Assembly (NCBI GenBank): GCA_022579005.1
Contig: MU401811.1
Coordinates: 1 to 28,424, forward strand
Length of the DNA stretch: 28,424 nt
Reading direction: 5' to 3'
Source of the DNA: Poronia punctata
Lineage: Eukaryota > Ascomycota > Sordariomycetes > Xylariales > Xylariaceae
A program made the translations under genes and the position numbers. Shown piece by piece: positions 20,078 to 28,424 of this stretch (its first letter is position 1; the number at the start of each line of letters is the position of its first letter). The notes beneath the pieces were generated by a model that searched no databases, was not told the DNA's origin, and was given only the letters and a program-made list of their open reading frames with translations.

Positions 20078-20884
20078 TCAAAAGTCCTGAACACCAGTCT
20101 CACCAACCAACCGCCTCTCAACAACAGATCCGCTCAGCCCTTCCCCCATCACAGTATCATGATCATCATCGCTGTCAGCAATCCAACTCGGCTCCTCGTT
20201 ATCAAACCACGCCAACTCCTGCTCCAGTCTCTCAAGCGCATCATACTCCTCGTCTTCATCGACAAGGCGATAATCGAAATCATCATCACCACCCGCTACA
20301 AACCGACGCCGCAGGAACTCATCCCACCGCGAGCGACCTTCTTCCGCGTTCTCCGGCGCAGCCCTATGTTCCAGACCCTCTGCTTCGAGAACTTCTAGCT
20401 CCTCCCTGTTCATGGGCGTCGAGCACGCCCGTCCAGCCCCGCCGCCAGCCCCAGAAGACGGCGAGGCAAAGAGACGTGCAGTTTGCATACTGTCCTCTGC
20501 TGGATGATCCTCATCATCCCCTCGCTGCGCATTCGATAATCGCGCCTCGCCCCGTAAGAGATCAACCTCGAGCACTCTGCCAAAACCCTTGGCGCGACCC
20601 TCTTTCTCGCGCTGCTCGGGCGACTGAAAACGTCTGATGAGAGCGTCGTAGAGAAGCGGGTCGGCCAGTTCGTGCTCCAGAGACGAGTAATACGACGGGT
20701 GACGCGTGAGCCATTCGCGCCGTCTGTTGCGCACCCGTGTCTGAGCGGCGTGGGCGGGCGACCGGGGCGGCCGCGGCTGTGGTCTCTCGAAAGAAGATAT
20801 GCTGGCGTCGTCACCTGCAGCTGCCGGGTTGTTCTGGACGACTGGTTTTGGTGAAATGAGCGGGTCGCCTATGAATGGTGACAT
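20078..20884 (-). CDS. CCDC97-like protein (DUF2052), probable splicing-associated factor
   Basis: This is a single-exon gene of 268 aa, with its start ATG at 20884. The diagnostic part is the C-terminal block with RRRFVAGGDDDFDYRLVDE (about residues 190-208), then EEYDALERLEQELAWFDNEE, which matches the core of the CCDC97/DUF2052 family. Upstream is a conserved helical region (RREWLTRHPSYYSSLEHELA and ADPLLYDALIRRFQSPEQRE). The middle (about 115-165) is low-complexity Gly/Ala/Ser, and the C-terminus is acidic. Human CCDC97 is reported to associate with the SF3b part of the U2 snRNP, so a nuclear role in splicing is the likely function by family; nothing in this sequence proves it. The gene is divergent from the DUF2293 gene, with 924 bp between starts. 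Long antisense frames over it (20014-20637 +) are shadows. Confidence 0.85.
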   Translation of the reverse strand: MSPFIGDPLISPKPVVQNNPAAAGDDASISSFERPQPRPPRSPAHAAQTRVRNRRREWLTRHPSYYSSLEHELADPLLYDALIRRFQSPEQREKEGRAKGFGRVLEVDLLRGEARLSNAQRGDDEDHPAEDSMQTARLFASPSSGAGGGAGRACSTPMNREELEVLEAEGLEHRAAPENAEEGRSRWDEFLRRRFVAGGDDDFDYRLVDEDEEYDALERLEQELAWFDNEEPSWIADSDDDHDTVMGEGLSGSVVERRLVGETGVQDF

Positions 20885-21808
20885 TATGCCTTCCTATCAA
20901 GTTGGTCTGTGGTAGCAACACGCTTTGCGCAGGTTTATTGTAGGGAAGTCAGCTTTTAAGTTGTGTTATGAGGCGAAGAAGTTGGAGATGTCGGATAGGT
21001 GCCCTCATGTGCATGGGGCAAAATTATGGTGATGGACGTATCTGGGTGCGAATAGACAACGGGTACTGTGTCGATCTACTCCGTAAATGGTTAGTATGAG
21101 CCTGAGGAGCGAATAGGTACCTCCGTCGGTGCTCCGTGTACATGTGCAAGTATCTGAGCTCTGCGTGCGGTGTATCGTCAATTTAGCCACCTCTTTTGCA
21201 TCCTTCTTATTGATTTCTCGGTATGGTGTATTTCAATCACGTCTTGTAGTATGACAACCCTTTTTTATCTTCACCTAAGAACCGATTCATCTTATCTTGT
21301 GCTCAGGAATATGAAGTCGTCTGGGCGAGTTTGGGAGGTACATAAAATAGCCTTCCAAGCAGGAGTCTCAGACGCTAAGTCCATTGACATTGTGATTGGC
21401 CCAAGTCAAACTAGGGGTAATTACTTGTACACTGTACCGTACAGCCGGATCAAAACGTATTTGTGCCCAGACGACTAAATCATTGAACAACAACCATTCC
21501 GACCGTAACAAGTTGCGGGCAACGTCAGACATGAGAAGCTATCACGGGTTTGCGGCCTAAAGCCATATAGACTCCATTTTAGAAATACTATGAACCTGAG
21601 GGCATGACCTTCTTTTTCTACATCTGTACACGGTGCAAATTCTCCCCACGCTTGAAATTAAGGTAGGTTAGCAAAGACCCCAAACCCCGTTTGGGAGCTA
21701 CCTCTCTTATTACTCATCAACAGGACTCAGGAGTAGGTAGTATGACATTTTACAAGACTTTATAAAATGTCATAGATCGATCTCCTCATTCGTTTTACAC
21801 TTTCTATA
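20885..21808. other. Shared upstream region between two divergent genes
   Basis: These 924 bp lie between the starts of the CCDC97-like gene (-) and the DUF2293 gene (+). A plus frame at 21170-21478 has no recognisable content and lacks an ATG at its start. The only clear elements are the inverted repeat and TATA-like site at 21741-21774, near the DUF2293 start. Confidence 0.6.
21741..21774 (+). promoter_or_regulatory. 12-bp inverted repeat enclosing a TATA-like site
   Basis: TATGACATTTTA (21741-21752) and its exact reverse complement TAAAATGTCATA (21763-21774) flank a 10-nt spacer. The TATA-like hexamer TATAAA is at 21761-21766, 43-48 nt before the DUF2293 ATG. The arms could be a dimeric binding site, a leader hairpin if transcription starts upstream, or an old insertion footprint. 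Confidence 0.6.
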
Positions 21809-23209
21809 ATGGACTACAATACTTCGATTGACTCTAGGCCGCTCACTCTCTTGGCCTTGGGAGACAGATCTGGAACAAAGGGACAACAAAGCTGGTCTAG
21901 TGAGACAGATTTAGACCTCGATGAAAGCAACGACAAAAGAACCATGTCGAGAGGGCACATTATTTCCAATCCGATTCTCATCGACGATGAACTAGATGAT
22001 GTGTTCGTTTTATCTTCAGACTCGGATTTGGATCTGGATTTAGACGACATGGCACCTCGAACTAGGCGAAAGGAGGATACAGGAACAAAGCCACGATCGC
22101 CACGAGCCATAGCTCCGAAAACAACAACAAACGCAGCATTTTCAACAGTTGAACCCACTGTTAGCGCGTCATCACCAATGCCCCCGAAATACAAGTTTGT
22201 ACCCAAGGGCAATCCTTACGTGACGCGACACTGTCGGCAAAGGACGCAAGCAGCACGCCAAGTTGTATACGTCGTCGTGGACAAGCGGAGGAAACCGATC
22301 GGTATTCGAGTCCCTCAGTCGATTTACGTGGCGGTCATAGAATCCGAGAAGGAGACGCATTCGGAGCGTGAGCAGGCTGTGACTCAGCGGGATGAGGCTC
22401 TTAAAAAGCGGTTTAGCGAGGAAAGTGAGTACAAGGCCCGCCCGCGCTTTTTTATCTATCCCTCTAGCTATGGGACTTGAACTACTCATGATCCCAGAAA
22501 CCCATTTAAGCTATGAGCGCAGGACTAGTCTAACATACCCATTACAGTCCTCGCCAGATTCCCTTGCATGCCCTCGGAAGAAGTACCAAAGATAATAAAC
22601 CGGGCAATGAAGAAACATGCAGGCCGGGTAGGACGCACAGGGACGATGGAGTTGTCGGAGAAGGCTTTCCTAGCCGTCCAAGCCCACGTCCGACACACCA
22701 AGACGGACTATGACAAGTTGTTGAAAGACGGGACGCAGTATGAAGCCGCAAGAAGTTTGATATTGCCCAAAGTACGAGAGGTGTTGGTTCAGTGGGGTCT
22801 CAAAGATTTGAAACCAATGAACAACGCAAAGATAACCCAGACGAAAACGACACTGACCGTCAAAAAGACAGCCTCAACCCAGCCCTTGATGAAGGCAGCG
22901 GCAAATCAGAAAACGACAAAGAAGAACACTATCGAGGCGATTACTTCGAGCGTCACTACAGAAAATATCGAGGAGACGACTCTAGAAAGACAGAAAGGGG
23001 CCGGCATTTGGACACGGACAAGGTCCCATTCTTTCGGAAACTCCGGTGAGGTTGAAAACATATCGGGACCACCAAAAAAGAGAAAAGAAGTATATTCCGG
23101 GGCGAACAAGTCAAAGAACCATGAAGAGCGCCGGAAACGCCGGAAACGATACGCACGTCGATCAGAGCCTCGAGCCGCAAAAAGGCCTGGTGGCCGAGCG
23201 GTTACCTAA
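21809..23209 (+). CDS. DUF2293 domain protein, two exons, probably nuclear
   Basis: Exons are 21809-22424 and 22548-23209, giving 425 aa. The 123-nt intron has donor GTGAGT, branch CTAAC and acceptor TTACAG, in phase 1; joining makes EEILARFPCMP, which restores the start of the domain. The N-terminal 80 or so residues are Ser/Asp/Leu-rich and acidic (VLSSDSDLDLDLDDM). About 130-165 contains VPKGNPYVTRHCR, and about 180-205 is a charged helix. Residues 205-290 match DUF2293: FPCMPSEEVPKIINRAMKKH, then GRVGRTG, AVQAHVRHTKTDYDKLL and VREVLVQWGL. The tail is Thr/Lys/Glu-rich and ends in clustered basic segments (PPKKRKE near 380; ERRKRRKRYARR near 397-408) that look like nuclear localisation signals. 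DUF2293 has no established biochemical activity. A perfect inverted repeat with a TATA-like site lies just upstream. Confidence 0.87.
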
Positions 23210-24990
23210 CCCATGTTGATGGAATTGGGCCGAACTACCAGCACAACACCTCACTGAACTAAACGCAATAGATGCGCACATATTCGAATGGGGCGTTTTA
23301 TAGACTCTGAGTGTCCTGTATAACATTGTATTGTCTCTGTTTCGACGCTTTGACCAGCAAAGGCCTATTGGTTTGGTTTGTTATGTTGTCGAACCATTAA
23401 GGACTACCTAAGATTAGCATTTATGTACAATCAGTGCTGGTTATTTTGGGCGTAAACCCAGCTCTTAATACCTACCTAGATAGGTTGGGCCCTGCGCAAA
23501 TAACATAGTTCATAACGAAACACGGACAACCTTTAAGAGCATGTTTTAGAGACTGGATAATCATCATGTGTGCTGGAAACGGAAGATTCTCTATTTCAAG
23601 GTTATCGTTAAAAAAGTGTGCATCATAGCCAAACCGTTTAAAAGGCAGCAAAACCATCCCTCTGACCACTGTCGTTCATTCGGTCTCCGTCTCCGGCGCT
23701 TTGACTTGCCACAGGAAAGGGCACTCGGCTCGGACTGCTAGCGTACCTCTTTCAGGGGCTAGGACTGGACTGGACCTAGGAAGCTTCTCAGTGCAATAAT
23801 CCGGCGGATGACCTGGGGAATATTCTCGCCCTTTTTCGATTAGCCGATGGCGGTTCTGTGGACTCCAAGTTTCTTCAGCAGCAGCGCCTCGATGGACGCC
23901 ATATTGGGCCATCCCTATCCGGCAGCTGAGCCCCACGATGGTCAACAATCTTGCCAAGCCACGGGTGCAATCTCAGGCTTTTCCAATAAGCCCAATCGTC
24001 GTCCCAATAGCAAAATCGCAATCCTAAATTACGGCGCCATGAGATCTTCCAGTGTTTGGTCGAGGCGCGGTTCTCTAGGCAATCTTCCATTTCTTCGCCC
24101 TATTATCTAACAACTTCTTCTGTCCTGGATACTCTTGGACCCTTGTACTGACACTTATAGCGCGGACCCTAGGCCCATAACCACAAAAGTTGCAGCACTT
24201 GTAGGGCTTAGTGCGCAGACCAAAATTGTACTGCGGGTACTTAGTACTTAGGGTAGCCAAGGTACTTGCTCATGGTCCTCATTGTCCACTTCCTGTGTAG
24301 GTACATGTGTACTGTACATGACATTATAAGGGCCTTCTGACGTACATAGGTAAGCACCTGGCGGATCAAGAGGTTTCCGGCCTACGACTATGTTGCGCTG
24401 ATATTCAGGTGCAGTATATTGTTCAATGTGACGCAGCTCAAAAAGGAAGAGGCCCTTGATTACCTCACGTAGGTTAAAGGGGGGACACCTCTCTGTTCGC
24501 AACTGTTGGCAACTTGGGGACCCTGTGGACAAACAACATCGCTCCTCATTATTATCACAGATAGCATATACCTATACCGCTCCGTTGGTTCCGAGGCCGA
24601 ATCAACGGCAGTCCTTTTTCCGCCAGAGTTATGAGTTCTTAGTCATCGCCAGTTTAGCGTAAATACTCCGCGTTGGGACTGGGACAACCCCGGGGGTGTG
24701 CCGCCGTCGTGGTGGCCGATCGCAGACAGAATAATGTACTATTAATTGTTCCAACTTGGGATTAACTAAACGATGTCGCTTTTCTCTTTTACCTTATTCG
24801 GAAACTTGCTAAATTAAAAAGATCGGACCACAAGACCAAACGGAATGATGGGACCGGACCCACGCCGCTCCACCTACCCGGAAGTCCACGGACCTCCACG
24901 GAACACAACGAGTGCCGGTTATAGTGTAACCCGATGATGCTAACGACAACGGTAGGCCGTTGAGCTATTATCTGCTATTACCTATTTCTT
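23210..24990. other. Gene-poor interval at the right edge of the island
   Basis: No intact gene is supported. The minus strand between 24532 and 23676 carries a chain of overlapping short frames, listed separately as a possible decayed gene. From about 24660 to 24990 there is no open frame of interest. The boundary to AT-rich DNA at about 24990 is abrupt. Confidence 0.6.
23676..24532 (-). pseudogene. Possible frameshifted gene remnant, unrecognised
   Basis: Four minus-strand frames follow one another with 12-120 nt overlaps: 24532-24248, 24260-24075, 24090-23875 and 23957-23676. Each shifts frame, and none has a good ATG start. The translations look somewhat protein-like, for example NLREVIKGLFLFELRHIEQY, PYKCCNFCGYGPRVRAIS and HPWLGKIVDHRGAQLPDRDG. 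This could be one gene broken by indels, or chance openness in balanced-GC DNA, where frames of 60-90 codons are not rare. The CC-x2-C segment is faintly reminiscent of a zinc-binding knuckle. No family was recognised. Confidence 0.2.
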
Positions 24991-24994
24991 CGCA

Positions 24995-25092
24995 CTTTTT
25001 TTTTTTTTTCTATATTTTATATAAAAAACTTTTTTATTTTATGTTTTGTACAAAAAACTTTTTTTTTTTATATTTTATATACTAAACTTTTT
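24995..25092 (+). repeat. AT-rich tandem array at the compositional boundary
   Basis: Successive units start with C plus a long T run, followed by TATATTTTATATAAAAAA or similar. The starting C bases are at 24995, 25029, 25058 and 25087, giving periods of 34, 29 and 29. The array sits exactly at the switch from balanced to AT-rich DNA. Confidence 0.7.
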
Positions 25093-27093
25093 TATTTTTT
25101 ATATTAAAATATAATATTATTTTGCTTATAGTTTAAATTATTTATAATATTTTAATTTTTTTTTTAAATTAATTTTATTTATAACTAGATTATAAATTTA
25201 TTTTATTTTAAATATAATATTAATAATATTTTTATAAATATTAACTAAAATAGTAGCAAATATAAACTTTATACTTTATAATGCTAGCTTTATAAATAAA
25301 GCTTAAAATAAAAAAGCTAATATTAAACTAAAAATTTTATTAAAAAAATCTAAGCTTTTTTTAATTATAGCTAAAGTAATAAATTTATATAAAAATACTT
25401 AGCTAAAACTAGCTACTTAAAAATAAGTTAGCAAATAATTTAATAAATTTAAATTTAATATAGTATATTATAATAATGCTATAAACTTAAAAAATGCAAT
25501 ATAGCTAATTAATAAGCATAAAAATTTTTTACTTAGTATTTATAATATAGTTTTATAATTAAAAAGTTTAAAAAAAACTATTTTTATAAGTTTATTTAAA
25601 CTTAAATAAGCTTTACTATTAGCAAAAATTTTATTTACTAATATTATAAAAAAATATAACTAAAGCAAGTTTAATAAAAAAGCAAGTTAACTATATATTA
25701 ATATAAGTAATATATTATTTTTAGCTATAATTTTATATAGTATTTTAATAAGTATATAAAGCTTTAAAAAATAAAGTTTAAAGTAAGTAAAAAAATGCAT
25801 AGCTAAAAAAGTATTAGCTAATTATTTTAAATTTATATTTATATTAACGCTTATTTATATATAATTATTTAAATTTATATTAGCTTAACTACTTATACTT
25901 TAATAAGTATTTTAAAGCAATATATATATATAATAATATTTACTAGCTTTTAACTATTATTTATTTAAGCAAATATAAGTATTAAAATTACTTTTTTTGC
26001 TAGCGCTTAAAGCTTTTTTATTAAAGCTAATAAAATTAATATAATATATAAAAGCTTTAATAGTATATATTTTATTTATTATTAAAGTAACTAGCTAGCT
26101 TTTTACTATTTATAAAAAACTAGCAAATAAAACTAAAAAATTAAAGTATAGTAGCATAGCTTTTAATATAAGTTAACTAATTTTTAAATTTATTTTATAA
26201 ATAAACTATTTATAACTAAATATTTTAACTTTAATAACTATTAAAATTTTATTATTATATATATAATTTATAAGCTTATACTTTATTAAAAAGTAAAGCA
26301 GTTTATATAACTTTAAAATAACTATAAAATTTAAAAGTAAAAAAACTAGCTTTATATTATTACTAAAAAACCTTTTAAAATTTATAAAAACTATACTAAT
26401 AACTAAAAAAATTTTATATTTAAAAGCTTTATAGCTAAAAAAATACTTTATATTATAGCTATACTTTTAAAAAAAGTTAAAATAAATGTTTTTATACTTA
26501 TAAAAATAAAGTAATAATATAATAAATAGCTAAAAAAAATAAGCTTTTAATAAAAATTTTATAATAATACTAACTATTAATATTTATATTTTTAAATATA
26601 TTTAAAACTATAATAATATATATATAATTATAAAAAGTTAAGCTAAAAGCTTTATTTTATAATTACTTTATATTTAACTAGCAGCTTTAATATATATATA
26701 AATTAAATATACTATATTACTAAATATTTAATTACTAATATACTTAATTAAATATATTAAATTAAAACTATTTAATTTATAAAAAATATAATAGCTTATT
26801 TAAGTAATTTTATTTTTTAAAATATATTTTAAAGTTTAAAAAAAAACTAAGAAAATATAAGCAATGCTACCTTTAAAACTTTAAAAAGTATGCTAAGTAT
26901 ATATAAAAAAAACAAAAAAAAAAACAATATAAAATAGCAAAATTTATATAAATAAGTAGCTAACTTGCTTTTTATTACTTATTACTTTTTTTTTTATTAG
27001 TTTTTTTAACTTTTAAAGCTTAGTAGTAATAGTAATAATAATAGCAAAATAAAATATTTTATAGCTTTTTTATTTTTTTAAACTTTTATTATA

Positions 27094-27369
27094 TAACTTT
27101 AGCAAAGTTAGCTTTAAGTTTTATTAAGTACTAAACTTTAGCAAAGTTAGCTTTAAATCTTACTAAGTATTAAACTTTAGCAAAGTTAGCTTTAAGTTTT
27201 ACTAAGTACTAAACTTTAACAAAGTTAGCTTTAAGTTTTACTAAGTACTAAACTTTAATAAAGTTAGCTTTAAGTTTTGCTAAGTATTAAACTTTAATAA
27301 AGTTAGCATTAAGTCTTGCTAAGCAAACTAAAGCAGTAGCAAGGTTAACATTAAGTCTTACTAAGTACT
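27094..27369 (+). repeat. 39-bp minisatellite, about seven copies
   Basis: The unit is close to TAAACTTTAGCAAAGTTAGC followed by TTTAAGTTTTACTAAGTAC. The C of AAACTTT recurs at 27097, 27136, 27175, 27214, 27253 and 27292, an exact 39-nt period. A final copy (about 27328-27369) is more diverged and G/C-richer. Differences between copies are mostly C/T or G/A transitions, as expected if the array was mutated by RIP after it formed. Each unit contains the near-palindrome AACTTTAGCAAAGTTAGC. Confidence 0.92.
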
Positions 27370-27540
27370 TAATAGCACTAGGGATCCTAGGATCTAAGAT
27401 ATAAAAAATAAATTAATTAAAAAACTAAGTAGGTCTATAAATCTAGAGGTTTTATCTTAAGATCTATTTAAAGTTTTATAACCTTAGGTTACGTAATAAG
27501 ATCTACTAAATAGCCATGTTATATAAATAGTTTATAAACT
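27370..27540. other. Less degraded patch with palindromes inside the AT-rich block
   Basis: This patch has visibly more G and C than its surroundings. It contains a perfect 12-bp palindrome, GATCCTAGGATC, at 27383-27394, and partly complementary GATCTAAGATA and TATCTTAAGATC segments. It directly follows the minisatellite and precedes the change of strand bias, so it may be a terminal part (LTR or end region) of a decayed element. No matching second copy was found in the window. Confidence 0.4.
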
Positions 27541-28424
27541 TATTAATACTACCTTTTTTTAAAAAAAAATAAAAACGTTTTTGTTTTTATATTGTCTTTT
27601 TTGTTATATTTAGCGTTTATAAGAGCTAAAAAGCTATTATTTATAAAAGCTATATATTATAATCTTCGGAATTTTATTTAAAAGTGTACTAGTAATTTAA
27701 CTTTAAAAAATTAGTTTAATTTTTATAAAAGGTTTGTTTATTATTTTTAGTTTTTTTTTTTAGATTTTATATAATTTTATGCTTTGTTTTAAGTATACTT
27801 ATTAGCTAGTGCGTTTTTAAGCTTTTAAATTTAGGTTTTTAGTTTTATAATAGTTATATTTATATTAGTTATATATTTTGCAAGTCTATTAGTACGTTTT
27901 ATAACCTTGTTTAAAACATTTTTATATTTTTAAATAAAATTATTAAAAACTTTTACTGCTAATGCTAAAATAAGTATATTTAATTTTTATTTAAGTATAT
28001 ATTTAGCTTATAAATTAATATAGTTATTATTATATTTTTTAAGTACTTTAGTATTTTTAAAATTAAGCTTAGCTTTTTTATATACTTTATACTTTTTTTT
28101 ATATAATAACGCTAAAATTTATAATAGTTTTATAGCCGCTTTTTTTAATTTATATTTGCTAGTTATTGCTATTAAGTTAATTTTTATTTTATTTTTTATA
28201 ATTATTTTTATAACTTAAAGTTTTTTAAAAATCTTTTTTTTAGTTTTATTAAAAAGTTTTAATTTTTTAGTAAAGCTTTTTTATGCTTATTTTTAGTTTA
28301 TTTTTCTTTTTTTTATAAAAGTTATTTAACTTAGTTTTAACAATTTTTTATTATTTATATTTGTTTTTAACTTAGTAGTTAATAGCTTAGTAGTTAGCTT
28401 GTTTTAAATTATTTTTAAACTTAA

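Larger units (their letters stand above)
24991..28424. other. Second AT-rich, RIP-like block
   Basis: This has the same base make-up as the left block: nearly all A and T, residual AGCT and GCAA words, and stops in every frame. It begins with a tandem array at 24995-25092 and contains the 39-bp minisatellite and a richer patch at 27370-27540. After about 27550 the plus strand becomes markedly T-rich rather than balanced or A-rich, suggesting a second decayed element in the opposite orientation. No coding domain can be read, and the block continues past the window. Confidence 0.85.

Noticed and set aside
20014..20637. 207-codon plus-strand frame
   Set aside because: It is antisense to the CCDC97-like gene; it is His/Pro/Gln-rich, with no recognisable domain.
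21170..21478. 102-codon plus-strand frame upstream of the DUF2293 gene
   Set aside because: It starts on a non-ATG codon, shows no domain, and lies in a divergent promoter region.
23186..23210. tRNA Leu/Ser-like start (TGGTGGCCGAGCGGTTA)
   Set aside because: It lies in the coding end of the DUF2293 gene, and no B box, anticodon arm or acceptor pairing follows.
1..28424. CRISPR arrays, bacterial operons or prophage
   Set aside because: Introns, fungal protein families and RIP-like DNA show a eukaryotic genome; the tandem repeats have no unique spacers.

Overview
The window looks like the nuclear genome of a filamentous ascomycete (Pezizomycotina, probably Sordariomycetes). The reasons are short 60-125 nt introns with CTAAC/CTGAC-type branch points, pyrimidine-rich leaders, typical fungal protein families (proteinase K-like subtilase, intradiol dioxygenase, CCDC97-like and DUF2293 proteins), and a sharp split into two kinds of DNA. 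Species cannot be named from the sequence alone.

Layout. (1) 1 to about 8785 is extremely AT-rich, with no credible open frame: decayed repeat DNA of the kind left by repeat-induced point mutation (RIP). A 92-bp direct repeat, 343-434 and 8039-8130, differs only at ten C/T positions. It fits the remains of two LTRs bracketing a roughly 7.8-kb retroelement. (2) About 8785 to 24990 is a normal-composition gene island of about 16 kb. (3) From about 24990 to the end the sequence is AT-rich again, with a tandem array at its edge, a 39-bp minisatellite, and a change of A/T strand bias near 27.55 kb.

Genes in the island, in order: an APH-type small-molecule kinase (+, three exons, with a GC-AG intron); a tiny two-exon Cys-rich putative zinc-binding protein of 61 aa (+); a secreted proteinase K-like subtilase (-, three exons); an intradiol ring-cleavage dioxygenase (+, three exons); a CCDC97-like protein (-, single exon); and a DUF2293 protein (+, two exons). 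The gene models were rebuilt by hand: intron boundaries were chosen so that the frame and the family motifs continue across them. Two stretches (16.39-16.88 kb and 23.68-24.53 kb, both minus strand) look like possible decayed genes, at low confidence.

The genes do not form an obvious pathway. The protease suits extracellular protein degradation, the dioxygenase suits aromatic catabolism, and CCDC97-like and DUF2293 are probably nuclear housekeeping proteins. The left half (10.4-14.6 kb) is very gene-poor. I found no convincing new multi-gene system. The most useful leads are the unpredicted small Cys-rich gene, the atypical subtilase serine motif, the GC-AG intron, and the repeat structure of the AT-rich flanks.
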